In this document: in pieces, positions 11,203-21,167 of the stretch
Layout: the number at the start of each line of letters is the position of its first letter
How positions within the stretch are numbered: position 1 is the first letter of the stretch
From: Mastigamoeba balamuthi
Lineage: Eukaryota; Evosea; Mastigamoebida; Mastigamoebidae
Length of the DNA stretch: 35,023 bases
Assembly: GCA_902651635.1 (NCBI GenBank)
Contig: CACRSC010000040.1
Span: forward strand, 163,153 to 198,175
Direction of reading: 5' to 3'
Notes under the pieces: model-generated
The model's database searches: none
What the model saw: only the letters and a program-made list of their open reading frames with translations
Told to the model about the DNA's origin: nothing
Program-made: the position numbers and the translations under genes

Positions 11203-11562
11203 TTGAGATCAAGACACTATGAAAGCCTTCAAGTTAACCAAGTCAGAACAGATGACACATATCTGTCTTGGTCACGAGCACATGCCCATCAGCTACAGGT
11301 TGATGAGTTACAGGAAGAAAAGCCTACAGCAGCAGGAAGCAAAGCAAAAACACCTACAAGCTTGCAGCAGAAACTCTACAGATACAGGTAAGCAAAATAG
11401 TCTGTATATACAGTTTTCATCAACAGGTTTATGGAACAGCTGCTGCTCATGTTCAGAGAATGGGTTTCAAGAACATCCTCCAGAGATACCAGCTTCATGT
11501 ACAACTTCATTACTGTTCTTCATGCTCTTCTTCACTTAGGCCTTTCTGACTCTTATCTGTGA
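11203..11562 (+). CDS. Possible two-exon ORF of unknown function, overlapping a dispersed repeat
   Basis: The first exon (to 11387) ends at TACAG|GTAAGC. The second (11427-11562) follows a CAACAG acceptor. The phases agree and give about 107 codons ending in TGA. The first exon contains RTDDTYLSWSRAHA, a frame partly preserved in the diverged copy at 6125-6225, which hints at past coding constraint. The second reads MEQLLLMFREWVS. There is no clear ATG in this frame, and no family was recognised. It is more likely a fragment of a repeat-borne or decayed gene than a working gene. Confidence 0.3.
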
Positions 11563-11971
11563 GCTTACCAATCGAAGAGTCCTGGAGAAACTGGCCTTGA
11601 CAACAAATCCAACAGAAAAAATAGAAAATCTTCGTTTCCCGTTCCGCTACCAGTCAACAAATCCTACAATGCTGAGTTAGCCTGAATGCTGGACTCCTAT
11701 TGATTGACAGGAGTTCTTGGCTTTATAGCCATTGTACTGTACTGCAGAATAATCTCTCTCTGTGTAAGCTGTGGAGCAGGGGACAGGACATTGATTGTAT
11801 CAATTGTAGTATGTCTAGGCAGCGTTTTGTAGATATCAAAAATAATCTGCACTTTACCTATCAGATCTGTAAGCAATAATAGGAAGGATTTTCTCCTGAG
11901 ACTCCTACTTACGTTTAATACTACTGCTAAGATGTTCTGGATTCCTGTCTTATCTAAGCTCTCACCACAGG

Positions 11972-12067
11972 GTTTGCGACGATGTGACCATGGGCCTGTT
12001 GTGCGAGGTCATCTTCACTGAAGAGGAGTGCAAGATTCTCGTCTGTGAAGAGTTTGGTGCAATTTAA
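11972..12067 (+). other. Orphan exon-like open frame
   Basis: A CTCACCACAG acceptor-like site is followed by an open frame (VCDDVTMGLLCEVIF and onward) with stop TAA at 12065-12067. It is balanced in composition, unlike the AT-rich DNA before it. No upstream exon could be joined with confidence. 12090-12400 downstream is purine-rich on the plus strand with overlapping frames in several phases and no recognisable protein. Confidence 0.25.
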
Positions 12068-12606
12068 TAACCCCGAATCCTGTTCGCAAATTGGTAAACG
12101 CACCCGTCCAGAACGATGTGCACGAGGTCCTGCACAAGGTGTGGAATAGCGTCAAGAGATCCGCCAAGGTGGCGGAGGCAAAGGCACTCACGAAAGCGGC
12201 CGGGGCACAACTGCCCCTGCCAAGGCGCAGGTCGCAGAGGACGAGGAGGAGTCGGGGACGGACTCGGAGGAAGTGGGTTTGGTGGGGGAAACGGGTTTGG
12301 AGGGGGAGAGAGACGGGCTGCAAGCCTCCGTGTCCATCTCCAAGCCCGCGCAAGCGGGGAAGGAAAGGACGTGGCACTGCCAAATAAATAACACAGTTTT
12401 TCCGTTGCAACCGGTGGGCCCGGGTGGGGTGCACAGCAGATTGCTGGTTTACCACCATAAAAATTCCCTTGTTTTCAACCCCCAGCATTCCTGGGCCCTT
12501 TTTTTCTTCGTTTGCTGGCCCTGGTATACACCCTATACCGCCTCAATCCACCGTCGTTTGTGGTGAAAAGCTGTCCGTGATTTTCCATCGTAAATTTCGT
12601 CCTGTG

Positions 12607-12668
12607 GAGCACTGCAGGAAATCCTCTACTAGGGGATTTCCTGCAGTAGGGGATTTCCTGCAGTGCTC
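12607..12668. repeat. Nested inverted and direct repeat
   Basis: 18-base perfect inverted arms (GAGCACTGCAGGAAATCC at 12607-12624 and its reverse complement at 12651-12668) flank a 26-nt centre. That centre holds a second copy of the right arm's GGATTTCCTGCAGT, giving two direct copies facing one inverted copy. It could be a MITE-like end, a replication slippage product or an RNA hairpin. It lies about 380 bp upstream of the next gene. Confidence 0.85.
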
Positions 12669-13045
12669 GACTCGTGCTGTGCCGGAACGCCACGTCCAAC
12701 GAGCACTCCTGCTATTCACATAAAACGGCCAAAACGATCCCCGTACAGCGAAATGTCACGGCGACCCATCCACTCACAGCCCGCTGATCCCCTCGCCTTT
12801 CCCCACGCCACTCGTGCCTACCGCGAATCACCTTGCCCAGGCCCAGAGGGAGGCCATTTTGCGGTTTTCCACAAACCAGTTTCAGCGGTTGGGGCGTTCA
12901 ACACGTTTTTCTGGGCCCAAATACCACGTCAGGATATCGAGATTATCACATGTGGATTATTCCCTATTTGTGGTCAACTTCAATTAAACTAACCAACTCT
13001 CTGTCCAACTGCCTGCAACCCAGTCACGTTCATCACACCACACGC

Positions 13046-15166
13046 ATGGACCGCGGGGCAGACCGTGTACCCCAGCTCTCGGCAGGGTCTGTTGTTCGAG
13101 CCGCCGTCGCCGTCTACGGCCGGCCGATGGGGCCCGAGGCCCTGGAGGAGCAGCGACAGGGCGGCCCCTACGTGCTGCAGGTGCTCCGCCAGACGCCCAC
13201 CGCGCGCCCCTACGCCCTCAGCGACGGCCTCCACTACTGGGTGCCCCTCCTGCTCTCGCCACGGCCCCTCTGGTGGGCTCGCAGGCACTCAGTCTCTCCT
13301 CTGTGGCCCCCCCAGTGGTGCAAGGGGCAGCAGTCGCCCGAGTCGCTGCCGCACGGCGCTGTGGTGCAGTGCGAGACGCTGCTCCGGCAGATCCCCGAGC
13401 CCCTGCGGCTGCTGCACGGGCCCGTGGCCGTCGTCGGCCGCCCCGTCTGCGCAGAGCGGTGCCCCGAGGTGGTCGCGCTCGCGGAGGTGCTGCCGGGGTC
13501 CGAGCAGCAGGTGCTGAGGCTCGGAGAGCTCGAGGAGGCGGGCGCGGACTTCAACATGGCAGTGGTCCCCCAGAGCATCTTCCGCCTGCTGCACACCTGT
13601 GTCGACTGGCCTACCACACACACGGCCTACAGTACTGCTGAGGATGTTCCGCAGGACCTCGTGCGTACCCCCCCCCCTCCCCCCCTGCCGTGCTCGACGC
13701 ATTGCAGCCTCCGGGCCCTGACGAGCATTCTGCCTGCGCATCGTGCAGTGCATGCTGCTCTCGCCAAACTACTCCATCAAGGACACGGGGTTCGGCAACA
13801 TCATAACGTGCCTGTTTCACATGGGCTCCATCGCCCCTGCCGCGGGCCCCGCTGTCCGGGCAAGCACACACTTCTTCAAGCTGTGCGTTGTGGCTGACAG
13901 GGCCCACAGGTGATGGCCGAGATGCTCGGGCTGCCTGAGACTGCGCTGGACTGGAAGACGCGTGGGGTCATCATGGGCTTCCTCACTTCGGTGCTCGGCA
14001 CTACCACCGCCTGGATCTCTGACGGTCGTCTGGAGCCGAGCCTCGCGTTCGACTGGGAGGAGGGCCCCGCGATCAGCATCGACTGGGTTGTCGCCAAGAG
14101 GGTGCTGGACGCTGCGATCTGCGCAGTGCCTGCCCTATGTCGCATGTGCTGTGGCCCTCTGGTTCCCATCGAGGTGCGCCTCGAAGCAATAGTGGCGCTG
14201 CGTGCGATGTTCAGAGCGGTGGGCATGGACGAGACAGTGAGAGAGCAGCGCGACCAGTGGTACGAGGAAGCCACCACTGTGCTCCTGGCAACGCACCACC
14301 GTGTGGGCCCCTCGTCACCACTGTTGCTCCTCGACGTGGACACCCTGCGAGCGGTCCTGCTGAACACGTGCAGCAAGTGGCAGGAAGCGCGGCACATGCA
14401 CAGGAGCGCAATGCTCTCGCTGGTCTCCTGCAGGATTATCGAGCCATTTGCACACCTGCCGGTCGGGCCACCCTTGTTCGTTAATCAGGCTAGTGTGGGG
14501 GGCGACAATGATCAGGCTGAGGCCGAGGCATCGCAGCTGGCGGCAGCTCCAGCAACGCAGCTGCTCAATGCGCTGGCGCTCGACACTCTGATCGATGCCA
14601 CCAATCCTATCGAGAGCAAGGAGCAGCTGTGCATGCAGTGGCTCGAGAACGGGGATCTGATCGGCATCGTTGCTGCTGGACACCTCTGTGAGCTTATGGG
14701 AGAGCGCACACCAGAGGCAGTATTGCACCGCTTGAAGGCCTCCATGGTCGAGGAAGACAGCCAGACGCAAGAGATTTTCGGCCTGTTCTGCCGTTTCTCA
14801 AACCTCAACGAGACTCCTATCTTCAGAGGTACGACCCTCAGAGTTCGATCTTTTTTCACACGCCACTGATGGGACTCGGTGGACTCGGTCAGTGCTTGTG
14901 CTGTCCAAGTGGCTGTCGTGCTGCCCTGTTAAGGCAATACAGATGGGACTCGTCATACCGACGCTGCACAAGCTGCTGTCAGTGGAAGCTCACTGCGTAC
15001 TACAGAGCTTCCTGAAGCAGCTTGTCCCCAAGATCGCAGGAGGTGCGATTGCTGAGTGTGCTCCACACTGATAACACTGTCAGGCTCACAAGCGAAGCAT
15101 GAATGGAACTCACTTGGACCAGAGACCCAGCAGCTGCTCAAGGCCGTTTCAGTCCACGANAACTAA
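13046..15166 (+). CDS. Protein with an RPA70N-like OB fold and an unknown C-terminal region, about 598 aa
   Basis: Exons 13046-13240, 13316-13660, 13749-13853, 13910-14828, 14893-15042 and 15084-15166 join in one frame. Donors are GTGCCC, GTGCGT, GTCCGG, GTACGA and GTGCGA. Residues about 8-115 read LSAGSV, then PYVLQVL, then RPYALSDGLHYW and LPHGAVVQCE. This is the order of motifs in the N-terminal OB domain of replication protein A large subunit (LxxGAI, PxLQV, RYRLxLSDG). From about residue 180 the protein is helical-looking and matches nothing I recognise. The zinc-ribbon DNA-binding domain of RPA70 is not seen. The last codons include the ambiguous base at 15160, so the terminus is uncertain; an unspliced TGA at 15069 is an alternative end. 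A truncated duplicate lies at 7411-7841. Confidence 0.55.
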
Positions 15167-15883
15167 AACACTGAATTTGGATAGCATGCAGTGCAAAAAT
15201 CACTATTGGTACTATTAGTTCAGAATTAGTGAATAAATCTCTGAAGTAGTACTGAAACAACATTACTAATGATTCAGTGCTACATGCATACAGGTTCCAT
15301 CAATGACCAATTGTCTCACTACTGTGCACGTCTATGCCCAATAAATGTGTATAAACTGAGTGCATTCTATGAAAAAAGACAGGATATTGTATAGATAGTA
15401 ATGCAGGATTGGGACAGTATCAGAACTTAATGCCTCTAAATCTGAGGAAAGGCCGAAGGGGTCCAGAGCACAGCCGATAAGGAGTAGAGCAAAGTGTAGC
15501 AGAGTGAAGGCCTTCATAGGGCACCGGAGGTCTCTCTCCAGGCTGCAGGGGTGCTAAGTTCAGTACCTCAACCCTGCGTTTAGGATATTGTGTTGAGTTG
15601 GATGTGGACATAAAATAACACATGGAAGTGACGTGCATCAAGCACTGCACACTGAGGTGACAGAGCTGTGGCACCAGGTGGCCATCGAGGGTGGGCATCA
15701 CCTTAGAACAGTCTGTCATTCATTGCTTTGAGCTGGTGTGGTTGTGAATGGTCTCACTTTTGGAGGTCCCAAAATAACACCCAGGTTTGAGGTCACTTCT
15801 GTGTGTAAATTATTCTATACGCGGACTTCCGCTTATGGTTTAAAAAACAGGTCAAACCCGACATAAAATGTACATATCAAAAA
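15167..15883. other. Intergenic region, nothing recognised
   Basis: Mixed composition with several short overlapping frames on the minus strand (about 15332-15719). None shows a family motif or a convincing splice structure. It starts just after an ambiguous base, so continuity with the upstream gene is not certain. Confidence 0.4.
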
Positions 15884-15944
15884 GGCTCGAGAGGGAATCG
15901 AACCCTCAAGCTTCTGTTTACGAGACAGACGCAATACACGAGCC
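15884..15944 (-). pseudogene. tRNA-Thr(CGT) copy lacking most of its D arm
   Basis: It is nearly identical to the tRNA-Thr at 702-773, including the CTCGTAA anticodon loop, the T arm and the trailing T run. About 10 nt spanning the A box and D arm are missing, so GGCTCG is followed almost directly by the anticodon arm. One further base in the variable loop differs. Without an A box and D arm it should not be transcribed or folded normally. It lies 39 bp past the stop codon of the radical SAM gene. Confidence 0.88.
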
Positions 15945-15982
15945 TCCTACTGGCCACACGAACTCGCGCTGCGCTGCTCAAC

Positions 15983-17207
15983 TCAGCAATGGGCGACGGG
16001 CCCTTGGGCAGCGCTCTGCCCCGAGCCCGCCGAGTGCGTGCTGCGCATCCGCCTGTCGTAGCGTGCGAGCTCGCGGGCCGTGGACTCTGTCCACCTGACC
16101 TTTGGCAGCCCGCTGAGCTGGTCCCTGACCCTGGCGAGGGCCTCGGGCGTCTGCCCCGCGAGCACCTCGCCCAGCCTCGCGCGCTCCTCCTCGTCCTCTC
16201 CGCCGGGCCCCGCAGCGCCTGCGACGCGCTCGCTGGCCATGTTCATCATGCCGAAGCGCACGTGGCCCGTGACCCAGCGGTCGACGGCCTCGTAGAGCTC
16301 GCGGGCCCTGCGCGGCTGCAGCATCGGCTCGACGTTGACGCTCGTCGCGTAGCCGCGCTCGCAGGCGAGGCGCAGGCACGCGAGGCGCTCGGCGAGGCCC
16401 GGGGCCCCGGGCTCCCAGTAGGCCAGCAGCGCGTCGTCGAGGGCGGTGATGGTGAAGAGGAAGGCGACGCGCGGGCGGTAGGGCGCGAGGGCCGCGCAGA
16501 GGTCGCGGACGCAGGCGAGGTGGGGCTTGCTGACCACCAGCACGCGGTTGCCCCCGCGCAGCACGTTGAGCAGCAGCTCGCGGCAGGGCCCCAGCACGCT
16601 CGGCGTGATGTCGTGCGAGCTCGGGAAGAACACCGTCCGCCCCACGCGGCCCCGCTTCTTCCGCACCTCTGCCCACCGCACCTGCCGCGCGATCAGTTGA
16701 CTCCATAAAATCATCGCCCCCGGCGGGAATCGATCCCGTGACCCCACTCCCAAATCCAAAAAGCAGGGAGAGAACGGTTGGGACAAGGGCAGAGGAGTTG
16801 CGGGACAGAGGAACACTTTCCTCAAAGGGGAGACGCAAAACAGGAACACCCAGCCACTGAATCCCGAAAACACAAAAAATGGTTCCGTCGGCGGGACTCG
16901 AACCCGGGACCCCCACGGAATCCTGAAATCCGAAGCAGAAGACGGAGCGCGGCCCGGAGGGTGAGGGCAGCGGTGCCTGCGCCAGGGGAACCTTGGGGTG
17001 GGGCCACCTGTCGGCCGTGAGCTGCGAGAAGCGCGTGACGGCGAAGTGGCGGGCGTAGCAGTAGCGGCAGTTGTGCTCGCAGCCCGTCACGCAGTTGGCC
17101 GTCGCGTAGCCCGGCGCCTCGGCGTCCTCCACGTCGGGCACGGCCGCAGCGGCCCGCGGGTCGCTGGGATCCCAGAAACGCAGCAGCGTCGCCTGCTTCG
17201 CGCTCAT
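15983..17207 (-). CDS. Radical SAM protein of the SplB-like (COG1533) group, 304 aa
   Basis: Two exons (17207-16992 and 16681-15983) join at phase 0 across a 310-nt intron. The first exon holds GCEHNCRYCYA, a CX3CX2C iron-sulfur motif (Cys about 43, 47 and 50). The second begins VRWAEVRKK and contains FFPSSHDITP, VLVVSKPHLACV and SVNVEPML, motifs of bacterial radical SAM proteins annotated as SplB-like or DNA-repair-photolyase-like. The substrate is unknown. Spore photoproduct repair is not implied, because the conserved C-terminal Cys of true SplB cannot be assigned. The gene is probably an old bacterial acquisition that has gained an intron. Confidence 0.8.
16714..16766 (-). repeat. tRNA T-arm-like hairpin inside an intron (module b)
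   Basis: The minus strand contains GGTCACGGGATCGATTCCCG followed by CCGGGGGC, which is the form of a T arm and 3' acceptor strand with a near-consensus B box. No matching 5' half is found. It is related in sequence to the module at 16881-16935 within the same intron. Confidence 0.55.
16881..16935 (-). repeat. tRNA minihelix-like hairpin inside an intron (module a)
   Basis: The minus strand has a perfect B box, GGTTCGAGTCC, inside a T-arm hairpin. It is flanked by GGATTCCGT and ACGGAACC, which can pair as an acceptor-like stem. A T run follows (GGAACCATTTTTT), like a Pol III terminator. No D arm and only a doubtful anticodon arm can be drawn, so it is not a normal tRNA gene. Confidence 0.6.
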
Positions 17208-17310
17208 TCCACTGCACAGATATTATTCGAAATCCCGAAATATCTGACGATATCTCGTAAATATCCTCTGACGTCCGCGATTACGTGCCTTCCCCCCCGG
17301 AAAAATCCAA

Positions 17311-18640
17311 TCATTGCTTCTGCGTGCTGTATGTCGGGGGGAAGGCGGCCCGGAACGCCTCCACCGTGGCGCGCAGCACCCGCTCGTGGCGGCGGACGAG
17401 CGGCCAGTGGAAGTCGAGGAACCTGTTGACCGCGCCCGACTCGTCCGCCCCGAGCCTCGCGGCCGCCAGGCGCGGCAGCACCGCCTGGACGTACGCCGCC
17501 GCGAACGCCGGGTGCGCCGTGCGGACCCCGAGGCTGAGGGCGCACGCGGGGTCCTCACAGCCCCCGAGGTGGACGGCCAGCAGGCTCCTGGGCGAGCGCA
17601 GCGGGACCACAGCGCCCCCGGAGGCGCCCGGCAGGCTCGTGAGGGCGTACGTCAGGAACCGCGCGCTCGAGGGCCCCGCGGGACCCGGCGACACGGCGCG
17701 CCTGTGGAAGACCACGGCCGACTCGGAGAGCTGCTCCTTGGCGTCGAGGGCGCGGAGGCGGTCGGCGGGGTCGAGGGGGTCCAGGCCGTCGGCCAGCGCG
17801 AGGCTGCGGGCGTCGGGCGCCGCGTTGTACGCGATCGCCCCCAGGGGCTCGGAGCTGTCGACCTCGGCCCGCGGCAGGAAGAACCACCCGTTCCCCTTGT
17901 CCTGGCCCTCGGGGACCTGTGGCCCCTATCGTGAGCGCGTGCGGCGTCCACACAGGGGGCACGAGAGCCCGCACGCGGAGGAACGCGAGGTCGGGGTGCG
18001 CCCCCTTGATCTTGGTCCCGCCTTCCGCGAGCCCCTCGGGGTAGAGGTCGCCGACGAGGGCCTCCGCGGGGTACGTGGTGCTGACGTACTCTGCCGTGGA
18101 CTTGGCGGACGACGTGGAGTACAGGCCGGACAGCGACCACGTGAGCTGCAGCTGCCCTGTGCGGAGCGCGTGCCGAGCCCCGACGTAGATGGACCCCACG
18201 CCCTCGATCTGGTCGGGGGCCCCCCAGTGGCCGTCAGCAGCACAGCAGCCGGCAAGAGAGAGCGGGAGAGAGAGCGCACAGGGGGCGTCAGCGGGCACCA
18301 CGTCGAGTAGTCGACGACGGCCCCGTAACCGCGAGCAACGAACCCGCAGGCCACCTGGGCGCCCCTGAACCTGTGGGCCTCGCGGTACAGCGCGACTTCC
18401 TCAGGCGGGTCGCGGAGCAGGTCGATGGAGAAGGGTGGCTCGAGGGCAATCTGGCGTACCCCATGGCACACAGCGGTGGGGAGTCAGTACAGTGCGAGGG
18501 GACAGAGAGGAGAGAGGGGTCTATAGGGCGACCTCGCCCGAGTCGGTGAAGGGGAAGGCTCGGCGCCACCCGCAGGCCGACGCTGTGCGGACGGCCTTCT
18601 CGGGGCTGTACAAGGTCTCGCCCTCACCAATGGCGTCCAT
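17311..18640 (-). CDS. Trypsin-like serine protease, about 376 aa
   Basis: Exons 18640-18533, 18450-18280, 18208 to about 17963, and 17916-17311 join in frame. The catalytic triad is visible: His in VGARHAL (about 106), Asp in HPDLAFLRV (about 166) and Ser in LPGASGGAV (about 274). These have the spacing and strand context of a chymotrypsin-fold peptidase (HtrA/Glu-endopeptidase style rather than classic trypsin, as the His motif is GARHAL). No signal peptide is seen, and no PDZ domain follows the catalytic domain. The last donor could be at 17974 instead of 17962. The start is uncertain: ATG 18640 opens the only compatible frame, and an upstream ATG at 18686 hits a stop. Substrate unknown. 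Confidence 0.72.
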
Positions 18641-19053
18641 GGCGGGGCTGCGCCACAGCTCCTCCGTCTCCGCTGCTGCCGCCATCTTGTCTGCGCTGCG
18701 ACAAAATCAGTCTACCATATCAGTTGATTCGTCCCCTGCTGGAACAAAGAGCGCGTACTACTTGCACCATCGTGGCTTCCGAGACTCCAGCAAACGCCAC
18801 GACAGACTCTTGGGTGTACATCGCTGGGTCGTGTGGCCTGACCAGGCCGTGTGACACTATGGCCTGTGGCCCCCCTCTCCCACTGCGCGTTGTTCGCTGG
18901 TATGATCAGATGCAAATGTGTTCGCGACACTATCTATTGGCTTGGCTGCAGGGCCCCGTTGTCTCCAGGACCCTGCGTATGCGACCCCACAGAGTGAGGA
19001 ATGAGAGAGGGGGAGAGAGAGAGAGGAGGGAGAGGCAGAGGGAGCAGAGCTCT
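18641..19053. other. Intergenic region between two minus-strand genes
   Basis: It contains the presumed promoter and 5' leader of the serine protease gene, with an intron-type motif (minus-strand AATCAACTGAT near 18718) and a purine-rich GA tract at 18998-19045. No gene seen. Confidence 0.5.
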
Positions 19054-20886
19054 TCAGATGACGTGCTGCGCGTTCCTGTCCCACCAGTCGCAGAGGTCGT
19101 CGTCGCCGTTGGAGCCGGCGAGCCTGAGGCCCGCGGGGTCGAGCCACAGGAACTTGGGCTCGCTGGCCGCGTACTGCGGCCACTCGATGCGGCCGTCGGT
19201 CAGCTCCGTGTTGACCGAGTCCTCCACGTGGTGCGCCCAGTACGAGCGCATCACCTTGGCCAGCACCTCGTCGTCGTCCGCCAGCGTGCAGTTGCGCGCA
19301 GAGGGCGTCCCGAAGAGGTACATGCTCTCGGCCCCGTGGAACGAGCCCAGGCCCTCCAGCGTGCCCTCGCAGGCGGGCTTCCCCGCGAACACGAAGCCGT
19401 GCACCGTGGCCCCCTTGGACGACGCCGCGTTGAGGCTCCTACGCGCGGAGCAGCGGTACCAGTAGTCCCCAAACGCCCTCGCCAGGTTCGGCCGGTTGTC
19501 CCCCTGCGTTGTTGATTCGATTCCAGGAAATCTGCCCGTGAGATACGCGTATCTTCGTGCCATTACTTAAGAAGCAGGTACAGAGTGGGTTCGCTTGATT
19601 CCAGAAATTCAACCCTGAGTGGTGTGCCCGGCAAGCGCACAGTGGTGTTGACGGGGTACTTGTCCATGACGTTGTAGATGAAGTCCTTGGGGAAGTCGGG
19701 GAAGAGGGCCTCGAGGGCCGCGTGGTACTTGTCGGCGGGCACGGGGCTCGTGGGGTTACCGGCCTCGTCGCGGTAGACAAAGAGCGTGCCCTCGTCGGCG
19801 TTGGAGCCGATGAGCATCGGGATCGTCCGCGAGAAGTTGCCCGCGGCGAACATCGAGGCCAGCGAGGCGCTCAGCACGTACCCGTCGATCGTCGGCAGCC
19901 ACGTGCGCGCCACGACCGACGGCGCGTCGGCGTCGACCAGGTGATTCGACTTTACGGCCCGCATGCACTGGACCGTCTCGGCCGTCGTGTTGCGCGCGCA
20001 CCCGACGCGCCGGGCAAAGTCGGACCCGCGGGCCGTGGCCGCCTGCAGCGTGCGGGCCGCCATGGCGCCGCTCTGTGCGGCCACGGCCCTGTAGAGGTCC
20101 TTGGCCACGGGCGAGCAGACGTGGGAAATCACTGACGTGGCGCCGGCACTTTCGCCAAAGAGCAGGATGCGGTCCGGGTCGCCGCCAAAGGCCTTGATGT
20201 TCTTGCTGACCCACCGCATGGCCTCCATCTGGTCCAGCAGCCCGTAGTTGCCCGTCGTCCCCGACTCGTTCATCAGCCCGTCCAGCGCCAGGAACCTGGG
20301 AGAACCCCCACGCGTCAGAGATCCGCGTATCTCCGCCGTAGAGATATCAGATATCAGGATTTCTTTACCCGAACGGGCCGAGGCGGTAGTTGACCGTGAC
20401 GACGACGGCCGAGACGCTGTTGGCGAGCGCGAGCCCGTCGATGCCCGCGCCCGTGGCGGAGCCGCTGTAGAACGCCCCGCCGTGGATGTAGAAGAGCACG
20501 GGGAGCAGCGCAGCGCCCGAGACTGCGGGGGCGAAGACGTTGAGGCGGAGGCAGTCCTCCGAGGCGTTGGCGGCCGCGCGCTGCGGGCACGGGGCCCCGG
20601 GGGCGCGGGCGTCGAGGAGGCGCCTGCTGGCGTAGTTGCCGGACCAGGGCACGGGGGCGCGCCAGCGGAGGGGGCCAGCGGGGGGCATGGCGTAGGGGAC
20701 GGCGTAGAAGGAGCGGGAGCCGTCGGGGGCGAGGCCGCCGCAGATCATGCCGAAGGCGCTCAGCGTCACGGAGCTGCTCGACGAGCCGCAGGGGCCCGGC
20801 GGCACCGTCACGAGGTAGATCGTGATCGACAGGAAGACCGTCATCACCGCGACGAACGTCGCCACCTGGCACACGAACTCGCCCAT
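19054..20886 (-). CDS. Membrane-anchored type-B carboxylesterase/cholinesterase-family protein, 549 aa
   Basis: Three exons (20886-20369, 20295-19614 and 19503-19054) join in phase. Residues about 9-30 form one hydrophobic span after a short charged start, consistent with a signal anchor that places the enzyme in the lumen or outside the cell. The alpha/beta-hydrolase features are in order: EDCLRLNVFAP, the oxyanion loop YIHGGAFY, nucleophile Ser in LLFGESAGATS (about 222), Glu in SNADEGTLF (about 341) and His in LGSFHGAES (about 456). The length is normal for the family. Intron 1 carries GATATC-type motifs. Intron 2 (19613-19504) has two similar stretches, AATTTCTGGAATC and GATTTCCTGGAATC. 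An acyl-ester hydrolase role is expected; the natural substrate is unknown. Confidence 0.9.
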
Positions 20887-21167
20887 CGCTGGTGTTCAAG
20901 TTCTCTGCTCGACGCCGCCAGTGGCCCTTCGATCCCCAACGGCCGCTTTTTTTCCCTCGGCTGGAATCAGATTATCTGTTGGCGAAAAGAGAGATATGCA
21001 GACTGGATATTCCCGTATCCGATGACGCGTGAGTGACGTCCGAGAGTGTGCAGAGCTTAGAGTGAGGGAAAGGATAAGGAGTAAATGGAGCCAAGGTTTC
21101 TACTGTCGCCCTGATACGCCCGCACACAGGATTTCGGTATCTTCTGACGACATCTGAAGAACCCGCG
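20887..21167. promoter_or_regulatory. Shared divergent promoter region (esterase / TRMO)
   Basis: 281 bp separate two start codons on opposite strands. The stretch is less GC-rich than the genes and contains repeated ATATC/TATCT motifs (near 20995, 21008 and 21137) and TGACGTC near 21033. No TATA box can be assigned with confidence. Confidence 0.45.

Noticed and set aside
13273-13315. 43-nt intron starting GTGGGC in the RPA70N-like gene
   Set aside because: Removing it breaks the reading frame of exon 2. The donor at 13241 (GTGCCC) with the same acceptor keeps phase.
16778-17020. A complete tRNA gene in the radical SAM intron (5' GGTTCCCCTGGCGCAGG paired with GGAACC)
   Set aside because: The first bases resemble an acceptor and A box, but the D stem does not pair and the acceptor has mismatches. 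The T-arm-to-end distance is also two bases too long. Only a minihelix-like module is supported.
18684-18686. Upstream ATG as start of the serine protease
   Set aside because: Its frame meets a stop after about 20 codons and does not join the protease exons; ATG 18640 does.
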